DNA from: Mammaliicoccus sp. Dog046
GTDB taxonomy: Bacteria; Bacillota; Bacilli; Staphylococcales; Staphylococcaceae
NCBI RefSeq assembly: GCF_034039665.1
Contig: NZ_CP120131.1
Span: forward strand, 124,001 to 188,000
Length of the DNA stretch: 64,000 nt
Direction: 5' to 3'
The notes under the pieces are model-generated. The model searched no databases, was not told the DNA's origin, and saw only the letters and a list, made by a program, of their open reading frames with translations. A program made the translations under genes and the position numbers. Below are positions 25,301-35,539 of the stretch, piece after piece (positions within the stretch are counted from its first letter, which is position 1; each line of letters starts with the position of its first letter).

Positions 25301-25535
25301 GTTTATCATGATTATATTACTCGCACTATACTTTATTGCTATTGATGGATTAGGTATGACAAGCAGTACACTTGCGCAACTATCACCATTAACGTATGTG
25401 GATACTATGATTTATAACTACTTAAATGCAGAACATCCTGTAGGCATATCACTCTTTGTTATTACTGTTATAGCTATCATCGGATTTGTGTTAAATATCT
25501 TTGTTAAACACTTTAAGAAAGAGAGGCTTATCTAA
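22362..25535 (+). CDS. esaA: EsaA, type VII secretion membrane protein
   Basis: The 1057-aa EsaA/YueB-like core component has one N-terminal membrane helix (residues 6-27), a long extracellular arrow-shaped region with coiled coils, and about six C-terminal helices starting near residue 871 (SSTILVLLMYLLSMMTAYLFY). The extracellular part holds an acidic N/D/E-rich low-complexity stretch (about residues 553-607), which largely accounts for its being longer than the S. aureus protein of about 1009 residues. It overlaps essA by one base (TAATG). Relatives of EsaA in Bacillus act as a phage receptor. Confidence 0.94.
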   Translation: MKKKSWIYTLIIFLIVCITVASIVIFANGNHEDHTDKDTKSKEVKNKTIHMAIVNEDQATTYNDKKIRLGEPFINRLSQQGNYKFETVTRSMAETGLKNGTYQVMVVIPKNFSKLAMQLDEKTPSKMEIQYKTATGQKAKVAKDTEEIVGNVLKDFNKNLIQIYLTSIIDNLHNAQENVGDIMSREQSVNKKFSNYLLNPLNDFPSLFTDTSVNSTIANNDITTWVQQYNRSLLSANSDIFNVNVNENATSIVQSQNEAFNKNISLLEQTLSDYKSKQDSVNLNTYIDHLKEMDSQLDEYTKSEDRSKKEYQKTFEENLDELKKQVKKQESPFTKKMIEDYRKNLTKSITSQLDDNKELNDAVQQVKDDHQQVQDTMINYLREVIERDESKQDAFYIRNMSAQDLENAGLSEQAVKDYQATLGNVQQFIEEYNQGHPQNKIKQDDYNGEINATDTSRLVNEGVDFERKETIKSKDINQLSIATDPNFDFEGTVYVNGKKYDIKDQNIQLDTTVKSYDVEVKGVAKLKSETENQNQFLDDKTMRLQLLFGQADRNDNPGNNPSDTITDDNEANDNTLGVDTPGEDAEDDNATNDNEPNENAQDDSNKNTSVVDLSINHHLGGELISGDLDQQLRSLDRFQAQYTLYKDKHLSPGTPTIDNKAIANMMVDEVVKDMDGFKANKTDLLKQIDEMNDTSDELVTNILDSKESVGKNKKDIESLIDELSETEKTLSEEPEEPEIDRDSDETYTTLSSNLDKEVSKLSEKSQKLLSDSQTSKSTADKVSSQLNQLDSNVDKLHASGRSLGTRANDLNKEMSKNEDTNALFAKDFARVLENSKDGDRQNEALKAFMSQPIQKKSIDNVLADEDEKDTISSTILVLLMYLLSMMTAYLFYSYERAKGLPTYIKDDFSERNGLWNNMITSAIIGGTSIIEGMVIGFIALNRYQVMPGYQLKFMLMIIITMAVFVFINTYLLRQLKSIGMFIMIILLALYFIAIDGLGMTSSTLAQLSPLTYVDTMIYNYLNAEHPVGISLFVITVIAIIGFVLNIFVKHFKKERLI

Positions 25536-25972
25536 TGTTAGTAGAAAGTTTGCTTGCAATGACGTTATTAACGGCAGATAAGCAACATGGCAGTCTTGAT
25601 ATTGATATACAACAAGAAGATAAGGACAATGTGAATAAAGATTTAAACCAATATGATACGACATTGTTCGATAAAGATAGTAAATCGATCAATGATGCAA
25701 TAAAGAAAAAAGAACAAAAGAAAAATCAAGACATTAAAAATAATATGTTTCATAACCAAACGGGTCCATCTACCCGTTTGGATGAAACTAAAAATGTATT
25801 ATTTGGGCCATCGTCGCAAAAAGACCGCGGTTCAAATAGTGATAAGAAACCATATATACAAAATGAACAAGAACGTAATATCTTGCCATATATATTAATC
25901 AGTGTTGGCGCAGCATTAACACTTGGTTTTATTCTATTTTCGATTCAAAGAAGGAGGGCAAGTCGAAGATGA
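25535..25972 (+). CDS. essA: EssA, type VII secretion membrane protein
   Basis: The 145-aa protein has a hydrophobic N-terminal start (MLVESLLAMTLLTADK, signal-like), a charged polar middle and one C-terminal membrane helix (about residues 115-137, ILPYILISVGAALTLGFILFSI) with a basic tail. EssA is a required small component of the Ess membrane complex. It overlaps both neighbours by a few bases, so the core genes are translationally coupled. Confidence 0.92.
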   Translation: MLVESLLAMTLLTADKQHGSLDIDIQQEDKDNVNKDLNQYDTTLFDKDSKSINDAIKKKEQKKNQDIKNNMFHNQTGPSTRLDETKNVLFGPSSQKDRGSNSDKKPYIQNEQERNILPYILISVGAALTLGFILFSIQRRRASRR

Positions 25973-26211
25973 AGCATCTTGTAAAAGTGACATTTGATTT
26001 TTCAAATTATCGATATGGGACTTATGATTTGGCAGTGCCTAATAACGTACCACTTAAAACGTTAATTCCATTAGTCGTAGATAGTTTGGATATAGATATT
26101 CATCATTTGAAGCATCAAATAAAAGTAACCACGAAACATCAATTACTCGTGGATAATGATAGGCTCATTGACTTTCAAATTGCTGATGGCGATATTTTGA
26201 AAGTGTTATAG
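25969..26211 (+). CDS. esaB: EsaB, ubiquitin-like cytosolic component
   Basis: The 80-aa YukD-like protein with a ubiquitin fold starts MKHLVKVTFDFSNYRYGTYDLAVP and ends DFQIADGDILKVL. EsaB is a conserved cytoplasmic factor needed for substrate secretion by type VIIb systems. Its ATG overlaps the essA stop (ATGA), and essB follows after 13 bases. Confidence 0.93.
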   Translation: MKHLVKVTFDFSNYRYGTYDLAVPNNVPLKTLIPLVVDSLDIDIHHLKHQIKVTTKHQLLVDNDRLIDFQIADGDILKVL

Positions 26212-26224
26212 GAGGACTGTACAA

Positions 26225-27550
26225 ATGGCAAAGAACAAGCCAGAACCATTACAAGAACTTGAAACATTAGACAATGAACAACAAACAACACCGAAACAAC
26301 GTGTGGATATGAGAGAAATATCTAAAGCAGATATTAAATCAGAACATCAGCACTTAATGTATTTGCTTGAACAGAAAGGGCAATACTTTTTAAATGCTGA
26401 ACTAACTGAACTTAGAGATAGTTACCAAATATATTATGACATTCCAGAACATGTGATTCCGTATCAGAAGATATTAGACTTTACGAAAAATGAAAAGCTA
26501 AGATACTTACTCAATATTGCTAAGCTACAGCAGTTGAGTGAAACACGCTATACATTCACTTTAGCGGCGGATGAATTGTATTTCACGAAAGACGGTTTGC
26601 CATTAGTAAAGACACGTGGATTAAAGAATGTTGTCGCACCGTTACCGATGTCAGATGATGCATTCTTAACACGATACAAAGCACTTGTGATACATGCGTT
26701 TAATCAGAAAACTTCATTTGAAGCTTTAGTCGAAGGCAACCTAGCATTGCATAAAGGGACACCATTTGAGAATAAGATTATTGAAGCGACGTCACTAGAA
26801 GCGCTCGTAGAATTTTTAACAGAACAATACGATAAACAACAACAAGACTATACGATGAACTTCTCGTATGTTAGAAAGAAAAAATACAATATCTTCAAGT
26901 GGTTAGCAATTGTGATGAGCGTAATAGGGCTTGTGTTAATTGCTTTTTTGGCATATTTACATTTCTCAGTCATGAAGACGGACGCACAAGTTGAAGAGGG
27001 TTATCGTGCATATGTTAAAGCGGATTATACAGGTGTACTCAACGCGTATAAAGATATTGACGGTAAGCAACTAGATAAAGAAGCGTTATATATATACGCA
27101 CGTAGTTACATAGAAACGAATAAACAAGGTTTAGAAAATGATAAAAAAGACAACTTACTTAACAATATAACGCCAGATTCAAATAAAGATTATTTATTAT
27201 ATTGGATGGAGTTAGGACAAGGTAATTTAGATGAAGCGTTAAATATCGCAACTTATATCGATGATAATGATATTACGAAACTCGCTTTAATCAATAAGTT
27301 AAATGATATTAAAAATAATTCAAAATTATCTACTGAGAAACGATCAGAACAAACTAAGAAATATAATGATCAATTACAAGGCATCTTAGATAAAGAAAAA
27401 GAAGTCAAAGAAGAAGAAGAAAAAACAAAAGAAGAAGAAAACCAACAAAAAGACGAAAAACTAAAACAACAAGAAGAGAATGAAAAGAAACAAAAAGAAC
27501 AAGCTCAACAAGATAAAGAAAAAAGACAAAAGGCTGAACGTAATAAATAG
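26225..27550 (+). CDS. essB: EssB, pseudokinase-fold membrane component
   Basis: The 441-aa protein has a cytosolic pseudokinase-like domain (residues 1-215), one membrane helix (about 222-246, WLAIVMSVIGLVLIAFLAYL) and an extracellular helical domain ending in a long charged E/K/Q coiled coil (from about 385). It matches EssB in length and layout. EssB binds the EssC ATPase in the core complex. ATG 26225 follows AGGAGG. Confidence 0.94.
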   Translation: MAKNKPEPLQELETLDNEQQTTPKQRVDMREISKADIKSEHQHLMYLLEQKGQYFLNAELTELRDSYQIYYDIPEHVIPYQKILDFTKNEKLRYLLNIAKLQQLSETRYTFTLAADELYFTKDGLPLVKTRGLKNVVAPLPMSDDAFLTRYKALVIHAFNQKTSFEALVEGNLALHKGTPFENKIIEATSLEALVEFLTEQYDKQQQDYTMNFSYVRKKKYNIFKWLAIVMSVIGLVLIAFLAYLHFSVMKTDAQVEEGYRAYVKADYTGVLNAYKDIDGKQLDKEALYIYARSYIETNKQGLENDKKDNLLNNITPDSNKDYLLYWMELGQGNLDEALNIATYIDDNDITKLALINKLNDIKNNSKLSTEKRSEQTKKYNDQLQGILDKEKEVKEEEEKTKEEENQQKDEKLKQQEENEKKQKEQAQQDKEKRQKAERNK

Positions 27551-27571
27551 TATAGGACTGAGGAATTGACG

Positions 27572-30500
27572 ATGCATAAACTGATCATAAAGTATCAAGA
27601 ACAACTAACAATACTCAACTTGCAGGCAAATAAGACGTACACCATAAGTAAAGACAAGCAGGCAGACATCACTTTTAAACAATTGAATGAAGCCATTCAT
27701 ATCGAACAAAATGAAAACGGCGTATGGCAAGCAAACCATACGTCTATTTTTAAAACATTAACGAGAAAGATGGACTCAGGTGACATGACGCTCACTTTAT
27801 ATACAGATGAACATCGTGCGGGGTATGCTTTTCCGTCTGGCCAAGACGTTATCACAATTGGTCACGATGATTATGACGACATTACGTTAACGCAGTTGTC
27901 CCATGTCATTATGTTGAAAGGGATTCATCGTATTAAAGAAACGGGAAGTCTCCAGCTCGTACACGATCAAGAAATGTCAGTATATATTAATTACGAATTA
28001 CGTAAAGAAAAAAATCATGTTGTACATATCGGAGATCAAGTGGCCATTGATGATATATTGTTTGAACTACATGAAGAGGGCATCGTGTTGTTGTCACATG
28101 AAGATGCAGCATCTCAACTTGTAAGACTGTCCTATGACCACCCGGAAGCTGAAGCGGAAGACTATAACGACTATCACCGTTCACCGAGAATCATTCATCG
28201 TGAACCAACTGAAAAGATTAAAATTGAAAAGCCGCCTCAACCCGTACAGAAGAATAATACGATGATTTGGCGTGCGATTATTCCACCATTAGTCATGATT
28301 ATCTTAACGGTCATAATCTTCTTAGTACGACCGATTGGTATATATATTGTCATGATGATTGGTATGAGTACAGTGATGATTATCTTTGGTATTACGACGT
28401 ATTTCACTGAGAAAAAACGATACAAAGCAGATGTTGAGAAGCGGGAAAAGGATTATAAAAAGTATTTACAAGACAAATCATCAGAAATCAATCAAGCGAT
28501 TAAAGATCAACGATATAGTCTGAATTTCCATTATCCAACAATGCCTGAAATTAAAGATATCGTAGAACAACGCGCACCGCGTATATATGAGAAGACTTCC
28601 CATCACCATGACTTCTTACACTATAAATTAGGTATTACAAATATAAAACGATCATTCGATATAGACTACACGGAAGATGAATTCATTCCACGACGAGACG
28701 GTTTATTTGATGATGCGAAAGAATTATATGAATTCTATGAAGATGTTGAACAAGCACCTTTAGTGAATGACTTAACACATGGACCAATTGCATATGTAGG
28801 TACGAGACATTTAATCATTGAAGAGTTAGAGAAGATGATTATTCAATTGGCGACATTCCATAGTTATCACGATTTACAATTCTTATTTGTCACACGTGAA
28901 ACAGAAAGAGAAACATTTGATTGGGCTCGTTGGTTGCCGCATGTCACTTTCCAACATCAGAACATTCGTGGTTTTGTTTATAATCAACGTACACGAGATC
29001 AAATATTAACATCTATATATAGTTTAATTAAAGAACGTATACAAACGGTACGAGAACGTGGGAAGAGCAATGAGAAAGTTGTATTTACACCACACCTTGT
29101 ATTTGTCATTACAGATATGTCCTTAATCATTGATCACGTTATCTTAGAATACGTGAATCAAGATTTATCAGAGTATGGCATTTCATTAATCTTTGTTGAA
29201 GATGTTATTGAAAGTTTGCCTGAGCATGTGAAGACGATTATAGATATTAAATCACGTACAGAAGGTGTACTCGTGATGAAAGAAGAAGAACTCGTTGAAC
29301 AAAAATTCACACCAGAGAATACAGATGATGTCGATCAATCCTATATTGCTCGACGTTTAGCGAATTTAAATCATATTGAACATTTGAAAAATGCAATTCC
29401 AGATACGGTGACATTTTTACAAATGTATGGTGTTTCCGAAGTGGATGCATTGAATGTTGTACAAAGATGGCAACATAACGAAACGTTTAAAACAATGGCG
29501 GTACCATTAGGGGTTCGTGGTAAAGATGACATTCTATCATTGAACTTACATGAAAAAGCACACGGCCCTCACGGTTTAGTTGCAGGTACAACAGGTTCAG
29601 GTAAATCAGAAATTATACAATCATATATCTTATCATTAGCAGTCAACTTCCATCCGCATGAAGTGGCATTCTTACTGATTGACTATAAAGGTGGAGGAAT
29701 GGCTAATTTATTCAAAGATTTACAACACCTTGTTGGAACAATTACAAACCTTGATGGTGATGAAGCGATGCGTGCATTAACGTCAATTAAAGCTGAGTTG
29801 CGTAAACGACAACGCTTATTCGGTGATTTTGATGTCAATCACATCAATCAATATCAAAAACTATTTAAAGAAGGCGTTGCAGAAGAACCAATGCCACATT
29901 TATTTATCATTTCAGATGAGTTTGCTGAGTTGAAATCAGAGCAGCCAGACTTTATGAAAGAATTGGTTTCAACAGCACGTATTGGTCGTTCGTTAGGCAT
30001 ACATTTAATACTTGCGACTCAAAAACCATCCGGTGTAGTAGACGATCAAATCTGGTCGAACTCTAAATTTAAATTAGCTTTAAAAGTACAAGACAGACAA
30101 GACAGTAATGAAATATTAAAGACACCTGATGCAGCAGATATTACATTACCAGGGCGTGCGTATTTACAAGTTGGTAATAATGAAATTTATGAATTATTCC
30201 AATCAGCATGGAGTGGCGCAAGTTATCATTCATCAGGTGAATCAGCAGAAGTAGAAGACAAAACAATTTATTTAATTAATGACTTTGGTCAATTAGAACC
30301 AATTAATAAAGATTTAAGTGGGCTAGATGAAGTGGAACCACAAGAAACGCAAACAGAACTAGAAGCGGTTATTGATCATATCGAAGCCGTTACACAAAGC
30401 TTAAATATTAGTGATGTAAAACGCCCATGGTTACCACCATTACCAGAGACCGTTCATCAATCAGAATTAATCGAATCAGACTTTACACAATTATGGTCAG

Positions 30501-32023
30501 ATAAACCAAGACCAGTCGAATTGACAATCGGTCTTAAAGACGTACCAGAAGAACAATATCAAGGACCAATGACGTTAGAATTAACAAACTCAGGACATAT
30601 CGCAGTCATCGGTAGTCCAGGGTATGGACGTACGACATTCTTGTACAACACGATATTCGATATTGCCCGTCATTACCGACCAAATCAAGCACATATGTAT
30701 TTATTCGATTTCGGAACAAACGGTTTAATGCCCGTTTCAGATGTACCGCACGTTGCAGATTACTTCACAGTAGACCAAGAAGCTAAGATTGAAAAAGCCA
30801 TTAAGCGCATCAATCAATTAATATCAGATCGTAAACAACTACTGAGTAAAGAACGTGTTGTGAATATCGAACAATATAATAAATTTACTAAAGAACAAAT
30901 CCCGAACGTCTTTATCATTATCGATAACTACGATACGGTTAAAGAATCGCCATTTGTAGATAACTATGAAGAAATGATGGGCAAAGTGACAAGAGAAGGA
31001 CTCGCGTTAGGCATGTACATCATCTTGACTGGATCAAGATCAAGTGCCATTAAATCAGCAATCTTTACGAACATTAAGACAAGAATCGCTTTATATCTAT
31101 TCGATAATAACGAACTCACAAACATCATAGGATCATATAAAAAAGGCGTCAAAGACATTAAAGGACGCGCAGCTATTAATGACGATAACTTTACACAGTT
31201 TCAAATTAGTCAGCCATTCAACTTAGAAGACGGTGAAAGTTATAACGACAAGATCAAAGACGAAGTCGCACGCATGAACGAACACTACGTAGGAGAATAT
31301 CCACCACATATTCCAATGATGCCAGACAAAGTCCTCATGGAAGACGTAGAAGAACGATATGACCTAAACAAACTCATCTTAGAAGAACACAAACTACCAT
31401 TAGGTCTAGACTTTGAAGACGTGGAGTTAGTGAGTTTGGATGTTAATCAGTCCTCAATTGTGACAGCATTAAAACCAAATGACCAAGAAAATCTAAATCA
31501 TTTAATACTTAAACATTTAACTGTATACAGTGAAAATCATACGGTAATTCTTGTGGATACTGATGAAAATATGCATCAATATGCGAATGGTGTTACGAGC
31601 TACTATTCCACTTCATCAGAATTGTCCGTTATTAGAAAAGGCTTTAATCAAGAAATATCGGCTAGAAAATCAGGAGAACGTTCAAGTAAAGAAGTGAAAG
31701 TTGTATTTATAAACAACATTAAACGTTTCAATCAAATAACAGGTATGACTGAAAATGAATTGAGAACATTATTTAATGATGGACCTAAATTCAATGTATT
31801 TATCATTGCAAGTGGTTTATATACAGATACTATAGGTGCCTTTGATAAAGAAAGTAAAATGGTGACGCGTACTGTTAATCAGGCAGTCATTTCACACAAA
31901 ATTTCAGAACAAGAATTTATAAAAGTGAAAGATCAATTCGGGGAACCAGAACTTAAACCAAAAGAAATGTTTTATATAAATAATCAAGAATACCAAAAAA
32001 TAAAACTTTTTGAGGAGAAATAA
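27572..32023 (+). CDS. essC: EssC, FtsK/SpoIIIE ATPase motor of the type VIIb system
   Basis: The 1483-aa motor has N-terminal tandem FHA-like domains, two membrane helices (about residues 230-280) and three P-loop ATPase domains. D1 has GTTGSGKSE (about residue 672) and the Walker [10 protein letters not shown] (about 782); D2 has GSPGYGRTT (about 1014); D3 (after about 1280) lacks a clear Walker A. ATG 27572 is preferred over TTG 27566 by spacing from GAGG. In S. aureus the last 200 or so residues come in variants that match the effector module following them, and here codon and sequence character also change near 31.4 kb. The LXG module starts 2 bases later. Confidence 0.95.
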   Translation: MHKLIIKYQEQLTILNLQANKTYTISKDKQADITFKQLNEAIHIEQNENGVWQANHTSIFKTLTRKMDSGDMTLTLYTDEHRAGYAFPSGQDVITIGHDDYDDITLTQLSHVIMLKGIHRIKETGSLQLVHDQEMSVYINYELRKEKNHVVHIGDQVAIDDILFELHEEGIVLLSHEDAASQLVRLSYDHPEAEAEDYNDYHRSPRIIHREPTEKIKIEKPPQPVQKNNTMIWRAIIPPLVMIILTVIIFLVRPIGIYIVMMIGMSTVMIIFGITTYFTEKKRYKADVEKREKDYKKYLQDKSSEINQAIKDQRYSLNFHYPTMPEIKDIVEQRAPRIYEKTSHHHDFLHYKLGITNIKRSFDIDYTEDEFIPRRDGLFDDAKELYEFYEDVEQAPLVNDLTHGPIAYVGTRHLIIEELEKMIIQLATFHSYHDLQFLFVTRETERETFDWARWLPHVTFQHQNIRGFVYNQRTRDQILTSIYSLIKERIQTVRERGKSNEKVVFTPHLVFVITDMSLIIDHVILEYVNQDLSEYGISLIFVEDVIESLPEHVKTIIDIKSRTEGVLVMKEEELVEQKFTPENTDDVDQSYIARRLANLNHIEHLKNAIPDTVTFLQMYGVSEVDALNVVQRWQHNETFKTMAVPLGVRGKDDILSLNLHEKAHGPHGLVAGTTGSGKSEIIQSYILSLAVNFHPHEVAFLLIDYKGGGMANLFKDLQHLVGTITNLDGDEAMRALTSIKAELRKRQRLFGDFDVNHINQYQKLFKEGVAEEPMPHLFIISDEFAELKSEQPDFMKELVSTARIGRSLGIHLILATQKPSGVVDDQIWSNSKFKLALKVQDRQDSNEILKTPDAADITLPGRAYLQVGNNEIYELFQSAWSGASYHSSGESAEVEDKTIYLINDFGQLEPINKDLSGLDEVEPQETQTELEAVIDHIEAVTQSLNISDVKRPWLPPLPETVHQSELIESDFTQLWSDKPRPVELTIGLKDVPEEQYQGPMTLELTNSGHIAVIGSPGYGRTTFLYNTIFDIARHYRPNQAHMYLFDFGTNGLMPVSDVPHVADYFTVDQEAKIEKAIKRINQLISDRKQLLSKERVVNIEQYNKFTKEQIPNVFIIIDNYDTVKESPFVDNYEEMMGKVTREGLALGMYIILTGSRSSAIKSAIFTNIKTRIALYLFDNNELTNIIGSYKKGVKDIKGRAAINDDNFTQFQISQPFNLEDGESYNDKIKDEVARMNEHYVGEYPPHIPMMPDKVLMEDVEERYDLNKLILEEHKLPLGLDFEDVELVSLDVNQSSIVTALKPNDQENLNHLILKHLTVYSENHTVILVDTDENMHQYANGVTSYYSTSSELSVIRKGFNQEISARKSGERSSKEVKVVFINNIKRFNQITGMTENELRTLFNDGPKFNVFIIASGLYTDTIGAFDKESKMVTRTVNQAVISHKISEQEFIKVKDQFGEPELKPKEMFYINNQEYQKIKLFEEK

Positions 32024-32025
32024 AT

Positions 32026-32295
32026 ATGATTAAATTAAATGAATCAGCTGTTTCGGAAGATATTAGCAGTATACGAAGTAATAGTCATGGTTTAATGTCC
32101 AAAAGTAGTGATGTAAATCTTTCTAAAACAAATTTAATTACATTTAAAGAATATGTTGAAATGTATGAGAATTATAATGCGGCAATATCAAACTATGAAA
32201 AAATTGTTAGTCAAGACGTGTCAGCCATGCAAACGACTGTTGATGAAATTGTAAGGAATGATCAAGACATAGCAACTCAAATGAAATGTTATTAA
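32026..32295 (+). CDS. Small helical LXG partner (Lap1-like)
   Basis: The 89-aa helical protein has WXG100 size but no WxG: MIKLNESAVSEDISSIRSNS... and IVSQDVSAMQTTVDEIVRNDQ. It starts two bases after essC with a GAGGAG site. Its place in front of a coiled-coil gene and an LXG gene mirrors the order at 9917-7637, so it probably binds the LXG domain for export. The precise family was not confirmed. Confidence 0.72.
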   Translation: MIKLNESAVSEDISSIRSNSHGLMSKSSDVNLSKTNLITFKEYVEMYENYNAAISNYEKIVSQDVSAMQTTVDEIVRNDQDIATQMKCY

Positions 32296-32308
32296 GGAGG
32301 AGGTATAG

Positions 32309-32704
32309 TTGAGTAAAAAAGCAGAAATTAGAAGACAGATATCGAATAAAGAATTCCAAAAATCTGGGAAAAATATAGAATTAAATGGATTAAAGGAAGA
32401 TTTAAGAAGACTAAAAGAAGCATTAACGGATGTTGAAGCAGCACGAGAAGATTTCACCTCGGCACAATCAAAATATAATAGCACAAAGATAACAGAATCA
32501 GATTGGAAAGGTGAAACCAGAAGCAAAAGCGACAATCATAAAGAAGAGATGGATTCAGATTTGAAGACAGTAGATAGAGATTTTGAAGATGCAGTAAGTA
32601 GTTTAGAAGACGACATAGCAAAGAAAGAACAAGAAATCTCAGGTGTCGAAGGTGAAATTAGTACCTTAGCAAGTGAAATCAGTACATTAAGAGCGAAATT
32701 ATAA
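32309..32704 (+). CDS. Coiled-coil LXG partner (Lap2-like, DUF5082-like)
   Basis: The 131-aa coiled-coil protein has a DWKG turn (about residue 70), reminiscent of YwqH/DUF5082 proteins that precede LXG genes in Bacillus. It starts at TTG 32309 after a strong GGAGGAGG site. The C-terminal 50 residues are heptads (LEDDIAKKEQEISGVEGEI). It is the probable second targeting partner for the LXG protein encoded 19 bases downstream. Confidence 0.75.
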   Translation: MSKKAEIRRQISNKEFQKSGKNIELNGLKEDLRRLKEALTDVEAAREDFTSAQSKYNSTKITESDWKGETRSKSDNHKEEMDSDLKTVDRDFEDAVSSLEDDIAKKEQEISGVEGEISTLASEISTLRAKL

Positions 32705-32723
32705 AATAGAAAGGAGTGATTTC

Positions 32724-34412
32724 ATGGGTTTAAAAGTAGACATGTCAGAAGTTCATAGTTTAAAAGAAGCTATAAATTCTGATTTAAACACAACTGATTC
32801 AAAAGTAAGTACGTTAAGTAGTAGCATGTCGAAACTCATTGGTGCAGATGGATTTGAAGGTGAAGCGGCATCAAGTATAAAAAACTATACCAATACATTT
32901 CACATTAAAACAATTTCAAAAATAAAAACGATTAATGAACAGTTTAAGAAAGATATTGAAAAATCTATCGAGAAGTTCGAAAGTGAAGTTGATAATAGTA
33001 AGTCTGCAATTCTAGTAGGTAGTCAAATTAAAGAATACAAAAAGAATATAGACGATGCGCTACTAGATGTTAATAAAGCTGTACATAAAGCAGGTGTCGC
33101 TATATCCTCTGTTTCAGACTTAACGACCGCTCAGAAAATAGATTCGGCTAATTTATCGGCTAAAATGGCAACATTTAATCAACATATTGATAAAACTTTA
33201 GAAAAGTTAAATGACTTCGATTCAATAAACTCAATAGATGGAGATAGAACGGATAACTTGATAACTGAGTTAAAAGGGCTAAATTCGTACGTTAAAAATT
33301 TACCTTCCAATAGGGCAATAATCAGTTCAACCAGTTCAAAAATTAACGATGCCAAAGCTCGACATAAAACAAGTGAAGAGATAATAAGATGGCAGAAATA
33401 TATGGAAGATACGAGTGACTATATTTACAGTGTTCCGAACATAAGTGAGAGTACATATGAAACAATGAAAAAAGCTGGTCAAGAATATTATGTATTAAAA
33501 GCCGTGGGAGACGGTAGTGCAGTTAGAGGATATAAGAAAATAAAAAATACAAAAGATGTAAATAAGTTGATTAATAATTTAGATCGTAAACGTTTAGTAC
33601 AAGTAACAACTGTAATGAATACTAATAGAAGTAATATAAAATTTAAAAATGTATTTAAAAATGCTAATGAATTTGTTAAAAATAATCCATTCAAAGATAA
33701 AAATTTAGTGAATTGGATGTCAAAAGTACAAGGATATGATAATGAAAGTTCAAAATTGTTAAAACAAACTCTAAAAGATAAAAATTTAATGAGTGATTAT
33801 GGTAAACCTACTAAATATTTTGATGTTAATGAAATGAAGAAAGCAGCGTTAACAGAATTTAAAAATACTTTTGTCAGTCAAGATTTTCGAGAAACTTTCT
33901 TTAAAAAAGATAATCTGAAATCAAAAAGTGCAATTGAAAAAAATATAAAAAAATATTGGAATGAAGATATTTTAGGAAAATTAAAAGGAGGTTTTAAAGA
34001 ATTTAAAAACAGTAATATTTTAGGGAAAATAGGGAAGTTAGCAAAGTTAGGAGGAAAAGCCTTGAAACCATTGGCAGTCATAGCGGCACTAACTGACAAT
34101 TTAAATGAAAAGTCGAAACAAAAGCAGTTAGTAGGAATGGGTGTTGATTTTGCAGCAATAGGAGGTAGTGCAGTAGCTGGAGCGGCTGTGGGTTCTGCCA
34201 TACCAGGAGTAGGAACTGTAATAGGTGGATTAATTGGAGCGGGTTCAGCAATGGTTATGGGTATGGCGCTAGATATAAAATTACCAGGTTCTAATAAATC
34301 TGTCACAGGTTTAGCCAAAGACGGTATTAATAAAGGAATTGATAAAATAAAAAATAAGGGGCCGAAAATTTGGGGTGGAGTTACTTCGAATTTTAAAAAG
34401 GCATTTTCATAA
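32724..34412 (+). CDS. EsxX-like LXG effector with glycine-zipper C-terminus
   Basis: The 562-aa effector has an N-terminal LXG domain (MGLKVDMSEVHSLKEAI...GFEGEAASSIKNYTNTFH, helices to about residue 220), a middle region and a C-terminal hydrophobic glycine-zipper segment (about residues 470-515: VDFAAIGGSAVAGAAVG..., then IGGLIGAGSAMVMGMAL). It resembles the S. aureus EsxX protein encoded just after the essC2 variant. The zipper predicts membrane insertion and depolarisation of target bacteria. A membrane-protein gene follows after 9 bases as a likely immunity partner. Toxic activity is inferred. Confidence 0.82.
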   Translation: MGLKVDMSEVHSLKEAINSDLNTTDSKVSTLSSSMSKLIGADGFEGEAASSIKNYTNTFHIKTISKIKTINEQFKKDIEKSIEKFESEVDNSKSAILVGSQIKEYKKNIDDALLDVNKAVHKAGVAISSVSDLTTAQKIDSANLSAKMATFNQHIDKTLEKLNDFDSINSIDGDRTDNLITELKGLNSYVKNLPSNRAIISSTSSKINDAKARHKTSEEIIRWQKYMEDTSDYIYSVPNISESTYETMKKAGQEYYVLKAVGDGSAVRGYKKIKNTKDVNKLINNLDRKRLVQVTTVMNTNRSNIKFKNVFKNANEFVKNNPFKDKNLVNWMSKVQGYDNESSKLLKQTLKDKNLMSDYGKPTKYFDVNEMKKAALTEFKNTFVSQDFRETFFKKDNLKSKSAIEKNIKKYWNEDILGKLKGGFKEFKNSNILGKIGKLAKLGGKALKPLAVIAALTDNLNEKSKQKQLVGMGVDFAAIGGSAVAGAAVGSAIPGVGTVIGGLIGAGSAMVMGMALDIKLPGSNKSVTGLAKDGINKGIDKIKNKGPKIWGGVTSNFKKAFS

Positions 34413-34421
34413 GGAGAAAAC

Positions 34422-35084
34422 ATGAATAAAGAAGACGTATTAAAAAAATTAAAACTATCATATCTCGCACCATTTGCAATTATTGTGAATATATTTGTTG
34501 CAATATTTCTCATAGTTCCATATTTTACGATTTCTAATAAACAATCCATACCGATGTATTTAAAATTATTTTTGATATTTTGGTGTGTATGTTCAATCTT
34601 ATCTATTATTCAAGAACGTAGAAGTAATAAAGTAACTGATTCAATAATAATGGCTCGCATATACTTAATTATCAACATATTAGGTGCTTACATTTTACCA
34701 TTAGCATTTGGCACAATTTATGTATTTGCTGCTGAATTGTTTGCTTATAAAGTTTTTGATAAATGGTTGGAATTGTTGTTGTACATAGTGGTTTCATGGC
34801 TTGGTATGCATATATTTTTGAAAAGTGAGTTTAAGATTGGGAAATTACTTAATAATGTAATATTTAGAATTATTGGTGTGGTGTTAATCATTGGATCATT
34901 TGTTTATATTATACGATTAGGTTTTGCAGTTCCTGAATATGATGCTGAATCTAAAAGATTTATATTGTTTAGCATCGTGCCATTAATAGTTGCACATTCA
35001 TATATAGTAAGAGCGTATTTCAATTACGGACTATATTTAGAGTATTTGAAAGATGATTCTGAGCAAGAGGAAGTGGCTAAATAA
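34422..35084 (+). CDS. Polytopic membrane protein, putative immunity to the EsxX-like toxin
   Basis: The 220-aa protein has about six membrane helices and an acidic C-terminal tail (DDSEQEEVAK). It is encoded directly after the glycine-zipper LXG gene, the usual immunity position, and overlaps the next gene by one base (TAATG). It is not a DUF443 protein and only loosely resembles the B and C families that follow. A membrane immunity protein makes sense against a membrane-acting toxin; this is inference from position. Confidence 0.68.
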   Translation: MNKEDVLKKLKLSYLAPFAIIVNIFVAIFLIVPYFTISNKQSIPMYLKLFLIFWCVCSILSIIQERRSNKVTDSIIMARIYLIINILGAYILPLAFGTIYVFAAELFAYKVFDKWLELLLYIVVSWLGMHIFLKSEFKIGKLLNNVIFRIIGVVLIIGSFVYIIRLGFAVPEYDAESKRFILFSIVPLIVAHSYIVRAYFNYGLYLEYLKDDSEQEEVAK

Positions 35085-35539
35085 TGGAATTAGGTATGTT
35101 AGTGATGCCTTTTTGTGCAAAAATCACATTTGAAATTGATAAAGATGATGATTGGCTAGAGGGTTTAGATACGGTAAATGAGTTCTTTATGGATAAAGAT
35201 ATTTATCCAACTGGACCTATTATATTCCAAAGAGAATCCATAGGTATAGGTGAATTTGAGTATACTGCCTATATCGCCTTAAATAATGAATTGCATGATA
35301 TTCCGGAATTGAATATAGAGTACATTGATATGTTAGAAGTTGGTCCAACATTATCTGAAAAATGTTTTGAAGAAGAAGAATTTGAACAAGTATACAAGCA
35401 AATTGAAGTAGCAGCCCATGAAAATGGAATAGCAATTGTGGACAAACCTTATTATCATGTTATGGTCGATTATTTTGGTGGAACTGCTTTTGAAATATAC
35501 GCTCAATTAGAACTTAATGAGGATGATTCACATGAATAA
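35084..35539 (+). CDS. DUF5085-like cytosolic protein (first of a pair)
   Basis: The 151-aa soluble protein has strand-helix pattern KITFEIDKDDDWLEGLDTVNEFF...IYPTGPIIFQRESIG...FEYTAYIALNNEL and a C-terminal IAIVDKPYYHVMVDYFGG. I associate this with DUF5085, found in staphylococcal Ess modules; the PTGPI and Y.Y.V motifs recall GyrI-like small-molecule/protein-binding folds. It overlaps the gene before it and the paralogue after it, so the three are translated together. A chaperone or immunity helper role is guesswork. Confidence 0.68.
   Translation: MELGMLVMPFCAKITFEIDKDDDWLEGLDTVNEFFMDKDIYPTGPIIFQRESIGIGEFEYTAYIALNNELHDIPELNIEYIDMLEVGPTLSEKCFEEEEFEQVYKQIEVAAHENGIAIVDKPYYHVMVDYFGGTAFEIYAQLELNEDDSHE

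Noticed and set aside
33878-34549. Minus-strand 223-codon frame opposite the EsxX-like gene
   Set aside because: Proline/phenylalanine-rich antisense of the glycine zipper; no ribosome site.
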